Shown piece after piece: positions 7,975-16,654 of a stretch of 40,103 bases of DNA; position 1 is the stretch's first letter; each line of letters starts with the position of its first letter. The stretch lies in assembly GCA_022566535.1 (NCBI GenBank), contig JADFIR010000030.1, positions 1 through 40,103 on the forward strand, read 5' to 3'. A program made the position numbers and the translations under genes. The notes under the pieces were generated by a model. The model did not search any database and was not told where the DNA came from. It worked only from the letters and a program-made list of their open reading frames with translations. This DNA comes from Planctomycetota bacterium. GTDB lineage: Bacteria > Planctomycetota > Phycisphaerae > Phycisphaerales > SM1A02.

Positions 7975-9240
7975 TCAAGTATCCGGCGAACCACCCTCTG
8001 CGGTCAGGGAGATAGTCTTGGCCAGAGCCAACGCCGCCGCCTTTTCTCGGACAGTCCCCTCAAGCTGGGCGTCGTACACCGCATCCAGCACCCGCTTGAA
8101 AAGAGGCCCGCGGGGCAGCCCCAGGGCGATCAGGTCGTGGCCGCCGATCAACGCAGGAGGGGCCAAATCGGATTCGGCCAGCACCGATACCTCTTGGCGG
8201 ATTCTGACAAATGCCTGGGGGTCGGTCGCTTGGAGCAGTAGCAGAGCCTCGTCGAACTCGCCCCCGGCCGCCAGACGCTTCTGTTTGGCGACGCTCAGCT
8301 GTGGCCAGGAGCCACGCAAGGTCTCGTAGATAGCCACGCGTCGGCTCATAGCCGTCTGATCGGCGTTGGACAGCAGCAAGGCTGCCGACCACCGGCGGGC
8401 ACGCGCTGTCACGTCGGCATCAGCATCCTCGTGGCGGTCGAGCAGCCACGCCGCAAGGGCCGTGGGGTACGCAACGTCGGCGGGCAGCCGGCCAAGGCGG
8501 TTGAGCGCCGCGGCTTGGTGGGGCTCATGCAGCACAGCCTGATCGAGCCCCAGGGCCTGAAGCTCCATCGCCGCCACCGCCCGGTTTCGGTCGCTGAGCA
8601 TCTGCTTGAGCTCTTGACCGATGCGCTCTGGGCTGACGCCCGGCAGGTCATCGGCGCCTGCACGAATCGCCTCGCTCGTCGCGGCGTCGATGGCGAAACC
8701 AAACCGTGCGGAGAACCGCACTGCCCGCAGCATCCGCAGGCGATCTTCTCGCAGCCGAGCATGGGGATCGCCAATGGCTCTGATCAGCTTGGCCTTTAGA
8801 TCCGCCTGGCCCCCGACGAAATCAATAAGCTCGCCCGTGAGCGGGTTCTCAAACAGGCCGTTGATCGTGAAATCACGGCGCTGTGCGTCGTGCCGGGCGT
8901 CGGAGTAGGTCACCGTGTCGGGGTGGCGGCCGTCGGAGTACACACCCTCGGTGCGGAAGGCGGCGACCTGAATCTGGTGGCCCATTGACGACACCAACAT
9001 CACCCCGAACGATTCCCCGACATGCTGGGACTTGCGAAACAGCTTGCCCACCGCATCCGGCCTCGCATCAGTCGCGATGTCATAATCGGTCGGCTCCAGG
9101 CCCATCAGTCGGTCGCGGACACAGCCGCCGGCGAAGTACGCGATATTGCCGGCTTCAGTCAACGAACGCACGACCCGCGTGGCCGCGGTTCGAAGATCAA
9201 CGCGGCTGACGCCACGCGGCTTGTCACCCTGTGATTGCAT
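7975..9240 (-). CDS. CCA tRNA nucleotidyltransferase / poly(A) polymerase family protein
   Basis: A class II nucleotidyltransferase that adds or repairs CCA ends of tRNA, or polyadenylates RNA. Visible motifs: FAGGCVRDRLMG (36-47), the metal-binding DYD (52-54), YSDGRHPDTV (101-110), RRDFTING (121-128), and the neck motif GDPHARLREDRLRMLRAVRF. The product is 421 aa, with no obvious HD phosphohydrolase domain. Poly(A) polymerase and CCA-adding members cannot be separated by eye, so no symbol is given. The gene is 11 bp downstream of rsmD and probably cotranscribed with it. No clear Shine-Dalgarno is visible. Confidence 0.9.
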   Translation of the reverse strand: MQSQGDKPRGVSRVDLRTAATRVVRSLTEAGNIAYFAGGCVRDRLMGLEPTDYDIATDARPDAVGKLFRKSQHVGESFGVMLVSSMGHQIQVAAFRTEGVYSDGRHPDTVTYSDARHDAQRRDFTINGLFENPLTGELIDFVGGQADLKAKLIRAIGDPHARLREDRLRMLRAVRFSARFGFAIDAATSEAIRAGADDLPGVSPERIGQELKQMLSDRNRAVAAMELQALGLDQAVLHEPHQAAALNRLGRLPADVAYPTALAAWLLDRHEDADADVTARARRWSAALLLSNADQTAMSRRVAIYETLRGSWPQLSVAKQKRLAAGGEFDEALLLLQATDPQAFVRIRQEVSVLAESDLAPPALIGGHDLIALGLPRGPLFKRVLDAVYDAQLEGTVREKAAALALAKTISLTAEGGSPDT

Positions 9241-9251
9241 CTGGCAAGAGC

Positions 9252-9884
9252 CTAGGCGGTGTGATGCTGGGCGGATTGCGCCGAGCGGGGCACGGCCGGC
9301 CCGGCGGCTGTCGCGGGCTCATAAATCAGCACCCACATGTCCTTTCGGTACCGATGATCCTCCGGCCCAACGAAGCCCGGAATTGAAAGATCAACGGCGT
9401 TAGGGCCAAGCGGGCTTCGAAGAACCGCAAAACCGCGATCACCCATGATCGTCCGGCACCGAGCGATCTGCTGGAGGATCCGGGGCCGCGACTGCTGATC
9501 CTCCATCATCCTGTACGGAGGATCGATGAAGATCAGATCCGTTGGCTGCGGTGCCCGTAGCAAGCACGTTTGAGCCAGTGCATCACCGAGCATCGCCTTT
9601 GCCCGCTCGCCGCAGCCCAGCTGTTGGATATTCCTCTGCAGGACACGGTAGGTCTTGGGATTGTTCTCCACCATCAACACCGCCGAGGCGCCGCGGCTGA
9701 CCGCCTCCAGCCCGGCCGTTCCTATGCCTGCAAACAAGTCCAGCACCCGCGCGCCATCAAACCACTCGTGCAGCATGCCGAAGACCGATTCCTTGACCCG
9801 ACCCAGCAATGGTCGGGTCGTCTCGTCATCGGGGACGGTGACCAACACTCGCGAGCGGAACTCGCCGGCAATGATCTTCACCAT
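9252..9884 (-). CDS. rsmD: 16S rRNA (guanine966-N2)-methyltransferase
   Basis: RsmD uses SAM to methylate G966 of 16S rRNA during 30S assembly. The 210-aa product starts MVKIIAGEFRSR (family-typical) with TTRPL (22-26) and RVKESVFGML (29-38), a SAM-binding VLDLFAGIGTAGLEAVSRG (47-65) and the catalytic DPPY (121-124). The start at 9884 has GGAGG 11 nt upstream. An in-frame start at 9935 would add 17 residues outside the family pattern. The C-terminal extension beyond about residue 190 is Ala/Gln-rich. It is the first gene of a pair with the nucleotidyltransferase. Confidence 0.92.
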   Translation of the reverse strand: MVKIIAGEFRSRVLVTVPDDETTRPLLGRVKESVFGMLHEWFDGARVLDLFAGIGTAGLEAVSRGASAVLMVENNPKTYRVLQRNIQQLGCGERAKAMLGDALAQTCLLRAPQPTDLIFIDPPYRMMEDQQSRPRILQQIARCRTIMGDRGFAVLRSPLGPNAVDLSIPGFVGPEDHRYRKDMWVLIYEPATAAGPAVPRSAQSAQHHTA

Positions 9885-10069
9885 GGGTCCGCGGGCCTCC
9901 AGGGAAACGGCCACGGCCCCAACCGCAGCCGCCAATCTCCATTGCTACGTCAAATGGTACACCGAGAACTGGACCCGGTGATCGCCCGCCTTGAACTGAT
10001 GCCCTTGCCACCATCATGCACTTCGCGGCGCCACCGATAGACTTGTCCGCTCGGTGCGGAGTGATCCCG

Positions 10070-10948
10070 ATGATGGACACGACCGGTGGGAATGACCAGG
10101 CGTTCTTCACCGTCATCGCCTGGCCGCAGGGCTTGAGCCGAGATGCGCTGGCTGACCTGCTGGCTCCGGGGCTGGGGATGGACCGGCCGACTGTGTACCT
10201 GCGGCTCGGGCGTGACCCGCCGGCCATCCTCGGACGGATCGATGGCGCCAAGGCGCAGACGGGCATCGATACGCTGCGGCAGCGTGGAGGCGACGCCTTC
10301 GCGCCCACCCTCGCTGATATTGAGGCCCTTGGGCCAACGCTCAAGATCAAACAGATGCAGGCTGCTGAAGGACGGTTTGACATCGTGCAATGGCGCGGAC
10401 CGCCCGGCCATATCCCGTTTTCGCAGATCCAGATCCTTGTGCGAGTCCAGTTGAGCGAGACGAAACGAGAACCACAAGCCCTCTTTGATGTTCGCCACGT
10501 CGGCCGTTTCCTTGGGAACCCGGCCTTGGCCACCGGCTATGCCTACGGCGGCGCGTACGGTGCAGCCCTGGCCTTTCAATGGGGATATGCGACGGCGTCT
10601 GAGGACAGAGCGCTCGCCACATTACAGACGTCGCACAAGCTGGACCTTCACACAACCGACGGCAAGGTCTACCAGATCGATGGCGACAAGTTCGGCTTCC
10701 AGATTCTTGGCGACACCCGCGGCTACAGCGATAACACCAACATCGATCGGATGTGCGAGTTGATCACCCACGTTGTGCCGGATGTCATCATTGATCCCTA
10801 CTTCGGGCTGTGGAAGCCTCCCCCGGGCCATCTCAACTTGCGGCTGCCCCGGATGCGTGTCAACCACGACGATCCGGCCTTTGCGTTCTATTCCCGATGG
10901 GCGGCCCTTCTGTACCGCCATGTCCTGGGCGATGCGGGTGGGTCGTGA
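10070..10948 (+). CDS. Unknown protein upstream of trpB
   Basis: A 292-aa product I do not recognise. It appears soluble: no signal peptide or membrane segment. Its body looks properly folded ([14 protein letters not shown]..., a Gly/Ala/Tyr-rich [16 protein letters not shown] segment and a C-terminal [20 protein letters not shown]). ATG 10070 is chosen over an in-frame ATG at 10016 because GGAG lies 8 nt upstream of it; a second ATG follows immediately. It is divergent from rsmD and 46 bp before trpB, so it may share the trpB transcript. No function is proposed. Confidence 0.75.
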   Translation: MMDTTGGNDQAFFTVIAWPQGLSRDALADLLAPGLGMDRPTVYLRLGRDPPAILGRIDGAKAQTGIDTLRQRGGDAFAPTLADIEALGPTLKIKQMQAAEGRFDIVQWRGPPGHIPFSQIQILVRVQLSETKREPQALFDVRHVGRFLGNPALATGYAYGGAYGAALAFQWGYATASEDRALATLQTSHKLDLHTTDGKVYQIDGDKFGFQILGDTRGYSDNTNIDRMCELITHVVPDVIIDPYFGLWKPPPGHLNLRLPRMRVNHDDPAFAFYSRWAALLYRHVLGDAGGS

Positions 10949-10994
10949 TCCCCCGGCGACGCAGATACCGGACCCAACTTACACTGGTTGGGGC

Positions 10995-12194
10995 ATGAGC
11001 AAGCTCACGACGCTCCCAGATGCTGCCGGGCGGTTCGGGCCCTTCGGCGGTCGATATGTGCCCGAGACGCTGATCGCGGCCTTGGATCAGCTTGCCGCGG
11101 CGTATGCGCAGGCGAGAGAAGACCAGCGATTCCAGGTCGAGCTTGACGAGCTGCTCAGCCGATACGCCGGCCGGCCGACGCCGCTGACCTTCGCCCAGCG
11201 CCTCACCGATTATGCAAGCGGGGCGAAGGTCTACCTGAAGCGAGAAGATCTCGCTCACACCGGAGCGCACAAGATCAACAATACGCTTGGGCAGGCGTTG
11301 CTGGCGGTCCGTATGGGGAAGAAGCGGGTGATCGCGGAGACCGGCGCCGGCCAGCACGGTGTGGCCACCGCCACCGCAGCCGCCCACTTCGGCCTGCAAT
11401 GCGAAGTCTACATGGGCGCCGAAGATGTTCGCCGCCAACGCCTCAACGTCTTTCGCATGGAGCTGCTTGGGGCCAAGGTGCATGTGGTCGAGGCCGGCTC
11501 CCGCACGCTCAAAGATGCCACCAACGAGGCGCTGCGCGACTGGATGGAGACCGCCGAGCATACCCACTACATCCTTGGATCCGTCGTAGGCCCGCACCCG
11601 TTTCCGATGATCGTGCGGGACTTTCAATCGGTCATCGGCCGCGAGTGTCGAGCGCAGTGCCTTGATGTGTTGGGCCGACTCCCCGATGAGATCATCGCCT
11701 GTGTGGGTGGCGGGTCGAACGCGGCCGGCATGTTCTATCCCTTCATAGACGATGAGACCGTGAAGCTGGTGGGTGTGGAGGCCGGGGGAAGATCAACCGC
11801 GATCGGCGATCATGCGGCGCCGCTGTGTTACGGCTCGCCCGGGGTGCTGCACGGGTCGCTCAGCTACGTGTTGCAGGACGAGTTCGGCCAGACTCAGGCG
11901 GTTCATTCCTGCTCAGCCGGGTTGGACTACCCCGGGGTGGGGCCGGAGCTCTCCTGCTGGAAGGAGGCTGGGCGCGTGGAATATACGACCGTGACCGACG
12001 CCGAGGCGATCGATGCGTTTTGTCTGATGAGTCGGCTGGAGGGGATTGTCCCGGCGTTGGAGCCGGCCCACGCCATCGCCGCTGCCATCGAACACGCCAA
12101 GGGCATGACGCGCGAGCAGACGCTAGTGATCAATCTCTCCGGCCGAGGTGACAAGGATGTGCAGGAAGTCGCACGGTTGCTGGAGGAGCGCTGA
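10995..12194 (+). CDS. trpB: Tryptophan synthase beta subunit
   Basis: A PLP enzyme that condenses indole with serine to make tryptophan, normally in an alpha2beta2 complex. The 399-aa product has all family marks: [15 protein letters not shown] near the N-terminus, HTGAHKINN with the PLP lysine K93, [22 protein letters not shown], the phosphate-binding [13 protein letters not shown] and a C-terminal LSGRGDKDV. The open frame extends upstream to 10773, but that part overlaps the preceding gene out of frame; ATG 10995 gives the family N-terminus. No trpA is adjacent, so the gene is separated from the rest of the trp pathway. A REP element starts five bases after its stop. Confidence 0.96.
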   Translation: MSKLTTLPDAAGRFGPFGGRYVPETLIAALDQLAAAYAQAREDQRFQVELDELLSRYAGRPTPLTFAQRLTDYASGAKVYLKREDLAHTGAHKINNTLGQALLAVRMGKKRVIAETGAGQHGVATATAAAHFGLQCEVYMGAEDVRRQRLNVFRMELLGAKVHVVEAGSRTLKDATNEALRDWMETAEHTHYILGSVVGPHPFPMIVRDFQSVIGRECRAQCLDVLGRLPDEIIACVGGGSNAAGMFYPFIDDETVKLVGVEAGGRSTAIGDHAAPLCYGSPGVLHGSLSYVLQDEFGQTQAVHSCSAGLDYPGVGPELSCWKEAGRVEYTTVTDAEAIDAFCLMSRLEGIVPALEPAHAIAAAIEHAKGMTREQTLVINLSGRGDKDVQEVARLLEER

Positions 12195-12198
12195 GCCG

Positions 12199-12261
12199 GC
12201 GGGGACGCTGCGCGGCACCCGCTAAACCAAGCTGTGTTTAGCGGCTGCCGCGCAGCGGCGC
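12199..12261 (+). repeat. REP-like element, copy 1 (upstream of RAYT)
   Basis: A 63-bp element containing the perfect 9-bp hairpin CCGCTAAAC / GTTTAGCGG (12219-12244) and a second stem GCCGC-GCA-GCGGC. It matches copy 2 (12883-12944) with about five differences, in the same orientation, and the two copies bracket the RAYT gene. Confidence 0.8.
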
Positions 12262-12284
12262 CTCTGCGACCATGCGCTTCACAC

Positions 12285-12909
12285 ATGGTCCTGGCCTACC
12301 ACTTGATTCTTAGCGCGTACGGATTCTGGCTGCCTAACGATGAGCGCGGATCATGGTCGCAGTTCGTCCGCGCATACGAGTTGGCGCGGTTTGGCCCGGC
12401 CACGAAAACGACGACACGGCGCTCCGTCGCGCATCGGCGTTACGATCCCATCCGGAGCGATGCCATGCTGGTTGCCCTGGCCCGCGAACCCGTCGTGTTC
12501 GACGGTCACCAAGCGCGGGCAGTTGCCCGTGGGTTGTCCGACTACGCTGTCCGCTCTCCTGTGCCGATCTACGCGTGTGCGGTGATGCCCAACCACGCCC
12601 ACCTGGTGCTTGGTCGCAGCCGGCTACTGCATCGATCGCGTGTGTGAGCAGCTCAAAGGTGCGGCAACGGCTCCGTTGAACCGTGAAGGCCGACATCCGT
12701 TCGCCGATTGGCCGTATCGCAACGGCCGGCTGCCTGCACCGTGGGCGCGCAAAGGATGGTGGGTGTTCCTCGACCGCGCCGCGGACATTCGGCGAGCGAT
12801 CCGCTACGTGAACGCCAATCCCGTACGCGCCGGACTGCGTCCCCAGGGGTGGTCGTTTGTTACGGCGTACGAGCAACAATGGGCGGGGACGCTGCGCATC
12901 ACCCGCTAA
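12285..12909 (+). pseudogene. REP-associated tyrosine transposase (RAYT, Y1/IS200-like), frameshifted
   Basis: RAYTs are single-strand-processing Y1 transposases linked to REP palindromes. The first frame starts MVLAYHLILSAYGFWLPNDERGS at 12285 and carries the HUH-type MPNHAHLV motif (about 12588-12608), but stops at 12645-12647. The second frame (+1) continues with CIDRVCEQLKGAAT, a WWVFLD segment and VNANPVRAGLRPQGW, ending at TAA 12907-12909. Dropping one base near 12621-12625 joins the halves with the motif spacing usual for the family, so this is one gene with a one-base insertion. It may be a true pseudogene, a sequencing error or, less likely, programmed frameshifting. Its stop codon lies inside REP copy 2. 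Confidence 0.85.
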
Positions 12910-12944
12910 ACCAGGCTGTGTTTAGCGGCGGCCGCGAAGCGGCG
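12883..12944 (+). repeat. REP-like element, copy 2 (3' end of RAYT)
   Basis: Same 62-63-bp element as copy 1, with the CCGCTAAAC / GTTTAGCGG stem and GCCGC-GAA-GCGGC. It overlaps the last codons and stop of the RAYT and ends 8 bp before the stop of the convergent amidase gene. Confidence 0.8.
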
Positions 12945-12952
12945 CTATTCGG

Positions 12953-14695
12953 CTACGCGATCTTCGGCCGTTTGTGCCAGACGTCGAGTTGCCTTTCCAG
13001 CGCCATGCCGATTGAGCACAGCGTGCCTTCATCAAAGAGGCGACCCCACAACGTGATGCCGTGAGGCGTGCCGTTGGCCTTGAACCCGCAACGGAGTGTG
13101 AGCGAAGGATGGCCGGTATTGTTGGTGATCAGCAGCAGCGAGCCCGCGAAGCTGGGGCTGATCATCGCGTCGATGTCGGTAAACTTTTCAGCCATCATCT
13201 CCATCACCGACCGGCGGAACCGCTGGGCCTGCACATACTCGATCGCGGGAACGAACCGTGTCTGGCGGAAGGTGTTCGGCCAGGCCTCCGGCTCCTGCCA
13301 GACCAGCTCGTCGTCGCGGTTGCTCAACGTCAGTTCCTCGAAGCACGCCGCAGCCTCCACGAGCAGAATCGTCATCAGGGCGTCGTAGGGCCAATCGGGA
13401 AGCTCGATCTCGATCAGCTGTAACCCCGCGCTGCGTGCCACCTCAAGCACACGACGGTCCAGATCAGTCGCTGCGTCTCCTTGGAACCACTTCGGCGAGT
13501 AGCCGACGCGCATGCCCTTGACCGCTTGGGTGGCGTCGAAATTGAATGGAATGGCGATGGACGCGGGATCGTCAGCGTCGGGCCCGTTGATGGCCGAGAG
13601 CACCAGCGCGCAATCCTCGACCGTTCGGCAGATCGGGCCGATCTTGTCCAGAGACCAGCACAGAGCCATGGCCCCCGTCCGGGCTACCCGGCCGAACGTC
13701 GGACGCAGGCCGGTCGCACCGCAGCGCATGCACGGTGAGACGATGGACCCCAACGTTTCGGTCCCCAGACTAAAGCCCACGAGACCGGCGGTCGTGGCCG
13801 CGGCGGGACCCGCGCTGGAGCCGCTTGAGCCTTGATCGAGCTTCCAAGGGTTATTGGTTCGGCCGTCGAACCAGATGTCGCCGTAGGCCAGCGCCCCCAG
13901 CGTCAGCTTCGCCACGAGCACCGCCCCTGCGTCGTCGAGTCTCCTGACGACCGCGGCATCAGTCTTCGGCAGCCGGTCCTTGTAGGGATTGGCCCCCCAA
14001 GTGGTCTTGATACCGGCCGTGTCGAACAAGTCTTTGGCGCCCCAGGGGATTCCGTGCAGCGGTCCGCGGTAGCGCCCCTCGGCAATCTCCTGGTCGGCTC
14101 GCCTCGCCTGGCTGAGCGCACGCTCTAGGGTCAGCGTGATCGTGCACTGGAGCTTCGGCCCGATTTGCTTGAGGCGGTTGAGATAGATCTTCATCAGCCG
14201 GAGGCTGGAAAGCTCGCCGCGCTCGATCCAGCGGGAGAGGCTGGTGACCGGGGCATAGGCGATGTCTTGGTCGTCTGTCGGCAAAGGACCGGGATCGATC
14301 AATGAGCGGACAATCGGGCGGGAGTCCGCATCGATTTGCACCGAGGGCAGACGAGGGTCGAAGACAGTCGCCGGTGCCAGGCGATTCGCGAGCGCCTGCG
14401 ATCGACGGCCTTGATATCGGGCCACATCGTCTTTGATCCCCTTGAGAATGACTGCTCGCTCAGCTTCAGTGAACTCGACCGCCGCCAGCTTTTCCGCTTC
14501 GGCGAGCGTGGCGAGGGTGATCGGCGGCCCTGTTCCCTCGGCGTGGGGAATCATGTCTGATAGGTCGCGCGGTTCAGCCGGTTCTTCTTGTGGCCCGCTG
14601 CTTGCCCGACCCGGCCACGCCGCCGACGCAGCGACCGCACCGCAGGAGAGGAGGAATCCTCGACGTGTTGCCGGACTCGTTTGATTCGTGGTCAT
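12953..14695 (-). CDS. Tat-exported amidase signature family enzyme
   Basis: A 580-aa amidase (Ser-cisSer-Lys hydrolase) that cleaves amide bonds outside the cytoplasm. The N-terminus has a twin-arginine signal (RRGFLLS, about residues 11-17, then an Ala-rich segment). After a roughly 140-residue N-terminal extension comes the amidase core: GIPWGAKDLF with K221, the Gly/Ser loop GSSGSSAG with S293 as the likely cis-serine, and GTETLGSI with the nucleophile S317. The loop is slightly longer and differs from the usual GGSSGG. Start 14695 has GGAG 8 nt upstream; a longer frame to 14794 would put 33 unrelated residues before the Tat signal. The substrate cannot be told from sequence. No operon partner. 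Confidence 0.9.
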   Translation of the reverse strand: MTTNQTSPATRRGFLLSCGAVAASAAWPGRASSGPQEEPAEPRDLSDMIPHAEGTGPPITLATLAEAEKLAAVEFTEAERAVILKGIKDDVARYQGRRSQALANRLAPATVFDPRLPSVQIDADSRPIVRSLIDPGPLPTDDQDIAYAPVTSLSRWIERGELSSLRLMKIYLNRLKQIGPKLQCTITLTLERALSQARRADQEIAEGRYRGPLHGIPWGAKDLFDTAGIKTTWGANPYKDRLPKTDAAVVRRLDDAGAVLVAKLTLGALAYGDIWFDGRTNNPWKLDQGSSGSSAGPAAATTAGLVGFSLGTETLGSIVSPCMRCGATGLRPTFGRVARTGAMALCWSLDKIGPICRTVEDCALVLSAINGPDADDPASIAIPFNFDATQAVKGMRVGYSPKWFQGDAATDLDRRVLEVARSAGLQLIEIELPDWPYDALMTILLVEAAACFEELTLSNRDDELVWQEPEAWPNTFRQTRFVPAIEYVQAQRFRRSVMEMMAEKFTDIDAMISPSFAGSLLLITNNTGHPSLTLRCGFKANGTPHGITLWGRLFDEGTLCSIGMALERQLDVWHKRPKIA

Positions 14696-14994
14696 GGCGG
14701 ATGCTCCGTCTGGATTGTGAGGCGAGAAGTGTACTTCACGTCCCGGCGCGGGAGCATCGCCGGTGGAGCCGGCCGACAGGGGACACGCCGCCATATGCCC
14801 AGGCGTTGCAAAGCGACTTTTCTACCCAGTTGGATGTCTCCAGCTCAGTCGATTGCGCAGGCTGGGGCGGCGTTTCCGGTTGATCACGCTCGGGAGCTGA
14901 ATATGACGACTCGACCTGCCATCGCGCCTTGTACCGCTGTCTCTGGATTGGATGCTGTGCGTAGGAGGCATCCTGTGAGGCGGACGGCACGGCT

Positions 14995-15240
14995 ATGCGC
15001 TCAGGTGCCTCTAGAAGGTTGGTTCCAACGGGACTGTGGCTGGCGGCAACGGTCGCCCTATTGGCGGGATGTGCCTCGCCCGCCAAGAGGCAGTACGAGC
15101 GCCACCTTTCGATCACCCTCGCACCGGTCGCGCCCGGCAGCGAAGTATTGGCGGCGTTCGATGCGGCCCGAAACGTCGAGCGACGGGCCGCGTTGGCGGC
15201 GGCTGACGTGATCGCTTCCGCCGCCGAAACACCACAATAG
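14995..15240 (+). CDS. Possible small lipoprotein
   Basis: An 81-aa product with a basic N-terminus (RR at 7-8), a hydrophobic stretch and a lipobox ending LLAGC with C26; the mature part is about 56 residues, Ala-rich and helical. No family is recognised. It is the only start in its frame (a stop lies at 14962), and no Shine-Dalgarno is clear. It ends 7 bp before the stop of convergent pdhC. It could be a chance frame, but the lipoprotein signal is convincing for its size. Confidence 0.5.
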   Translation: MRSGASRRLVPTGLWLAATVALLAGCASPAKRQYERHLSITLAPVAPGSEVLAAFDAARNVERRAALAAADVIASAAETPQ

Positions 15241-15247
15241 CCCAGCG

Positions 15248-16600
15248 TCACACGAGCAGCGTTGCGGGATTCTCAATCAACTGTTTGAGGGTTGCCAGGA
15301 ATTGTGCCGCCATAGCCCCGTCAATGACGCGGTGATCGAGACTGAGCGTGGCGGACATTTCGTGGCCGACCGTCATCTCACCGTGGCGCACGACCGGCTT
15401 CTGGAGGGCGGCGCCGACGGCAAGGATTGCGCAATTCGGCGGGTTGATGATCGCCGTGAAGTGCTCGACGCCGAACATCCCGAGGTTCGAGAGCGTGAAC
15501 GTGGCGTCGGCCATTTCTTCGAGAGTCAGCCCACGGGTGCGAGCCTTCCCGGCGAGGTGTTTGGATTCGAGTGAGATCGCCCGCAAGGTCTTTTGATCCG
15601 CATTGCGAACGGTGGCGACGACCAATCCCCCACCGCGCTCCCCCGGCAGAGCGATCGCCAGGCCGATGTTGACGATGCCGTGAATCTTGATGTGGTCACC
15701 GCGCCAAGATGCATTGAAATGCGGGTGTTGGTGCATGGCCAGTGCGCAGCCACGTACCAGGAAATCGTTCACCGATAGCCTCACGCCTTGCTCGTCAAGC
15801 TGATCGTTGAGCGTGCGGCGCAGCTGGAGCAGCGGATCCATGTTGAACGTGACAGTGACCTGATAATGCGGGATGGTGGCCTTTGCTTCGACCAGCCGCC
15901 GTGCGATCGTCTGCCGCATGTTGGACAGCACGACGGTCGCCTCTTCGAGGACACCGGTCGCCTGGACGATGGTCGTGTCGATAGGCACCGGCGTGGCGGG
16001 CACCACCGCCTTGGCCGACGGAGGAATCGCGGCGGCCGTTTCCTGACCGGCCTCAACCGCCCGCAGCACGTCGCGCTTGACGATGCGCCCGCCCGGTCCG
16101 GACCCCTGTAGCGTGCTGACATCGACTGCATGCTCCTGGGCGAGGCGGCGAGCGACGGGGCTCAAGCGAACGCGGCCGTCACCGGCGGCTTCGCCTTGCG
16201 GCGGCGGCGCAGGCGCCGGGGTTGTCGATGAGGCCGTTGCCGTGGCCGTCACAGTTGGCTCGTCGGGCTCAGCAGCGGGCGGCGGTTGGGCGCCAGCGGG
16301 TTGTGAGCGCTGCACCGCTGGCTGGGCAGCGACGGTCGCCGCAACCTTCTCCCGATCTTCACCTTCCTCGGCCAGGATGGCGATCACCGTGCCGACCTCA
16401 ACGATTTTCCCTTGACCGACGAGAATCCTGGCAATCGTCCCGTCGTCGAAGACCTGCATCTCCATGGTGGCCTTGTCGGTCTCGATGTCCGCGACCGCGT
16501 CGCCGGCCGAAACCACATCGCCTTCGGCCACGTTCCACTTGATAATCGTTCCCTGCTCCATCGTGTCCGAGAGGCGGGGCATGGTGATTTCGATGGACAT
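15248..16600 (-). CDS. pdhC: Pyruvate dehydrogenase E2, dihydrolipoamide acetyltransferase
   Basis: E2 carries the acetyl group on lipoyl-lysine and transfers it to CoA; it forms the core of the complex. Domains in the 450-aa product: one lipoyl domain (1-80) with DIETDKATM and lipoyl K43, an Ala/Pro-rich flexible linker (about 85-140), a peripheral subunit-binding domain (about 142-182; SPVARRLAQEHAVD...GRIVKRDV), a second linker, and the catalytic domain (about 220-450) ending with DHRVIDGAMAAQFL, where H423 and D427 match the HxxxD catalytic motif. It is the last gene of the pdhA-pdhB-pdhC operon, 54 bp after pdhB. No E3 (lpd) gene is nearby. Confidence 0.94.
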   Translation of the reverse strand: MSIEITMPRLSDTMEQGTIIKWNVAEGDVVSAGDAVADIETDKATMEMQVFDDGTIARILVGQGKIVEVGTVIAILAEEGEDREKVAATVAAQPAVQRSQPAGAQPPPAAEPDEPTVTATATASSTTPAPAPPPQGEAAGDGRVRLSPVARRLAQEHAVDVSTLQGSGPGGRIVKRDVLRAVEAGQETAAAIPPSAKAVVPATPVPIDTTIVQATGVLEEATVVLSNMRQTIARRLVEAKATIPHYQVTVTFNMDPLLQLRRTLNDQLDEQGVRLSVNDFLVRGCALAMHQHPHFNASWRGDHIKIHGIVNIGLAIALPGERGGGLVVATVRNADQKTLRAISLESKHLAGKARTRGLTLEEMADATFTLSNLGMFGVEHFTAIINPPNCAILAVGAALQKPVVRHGEMTVGHEMSATLSLDHRVIDGAMAAQFLATLKQLIENPATLLV

Positions 16601-16654
16601 GGTGGTCTGGCGATTCTGTCAGAAAGCCCGCGGCAGGTATTCCGTGGGCGTTGA

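Noticed and set aside
14588-15211. 207-aa plus-strand frame overlapping the small lipoprotein, with AGGAGG before a GTG at 14975
   Set aside because: The Shine-Dalgarno is attractive, but the product is Arg/Pro-rich and shadow-like, while the other frame gives a lipoprotein signal.
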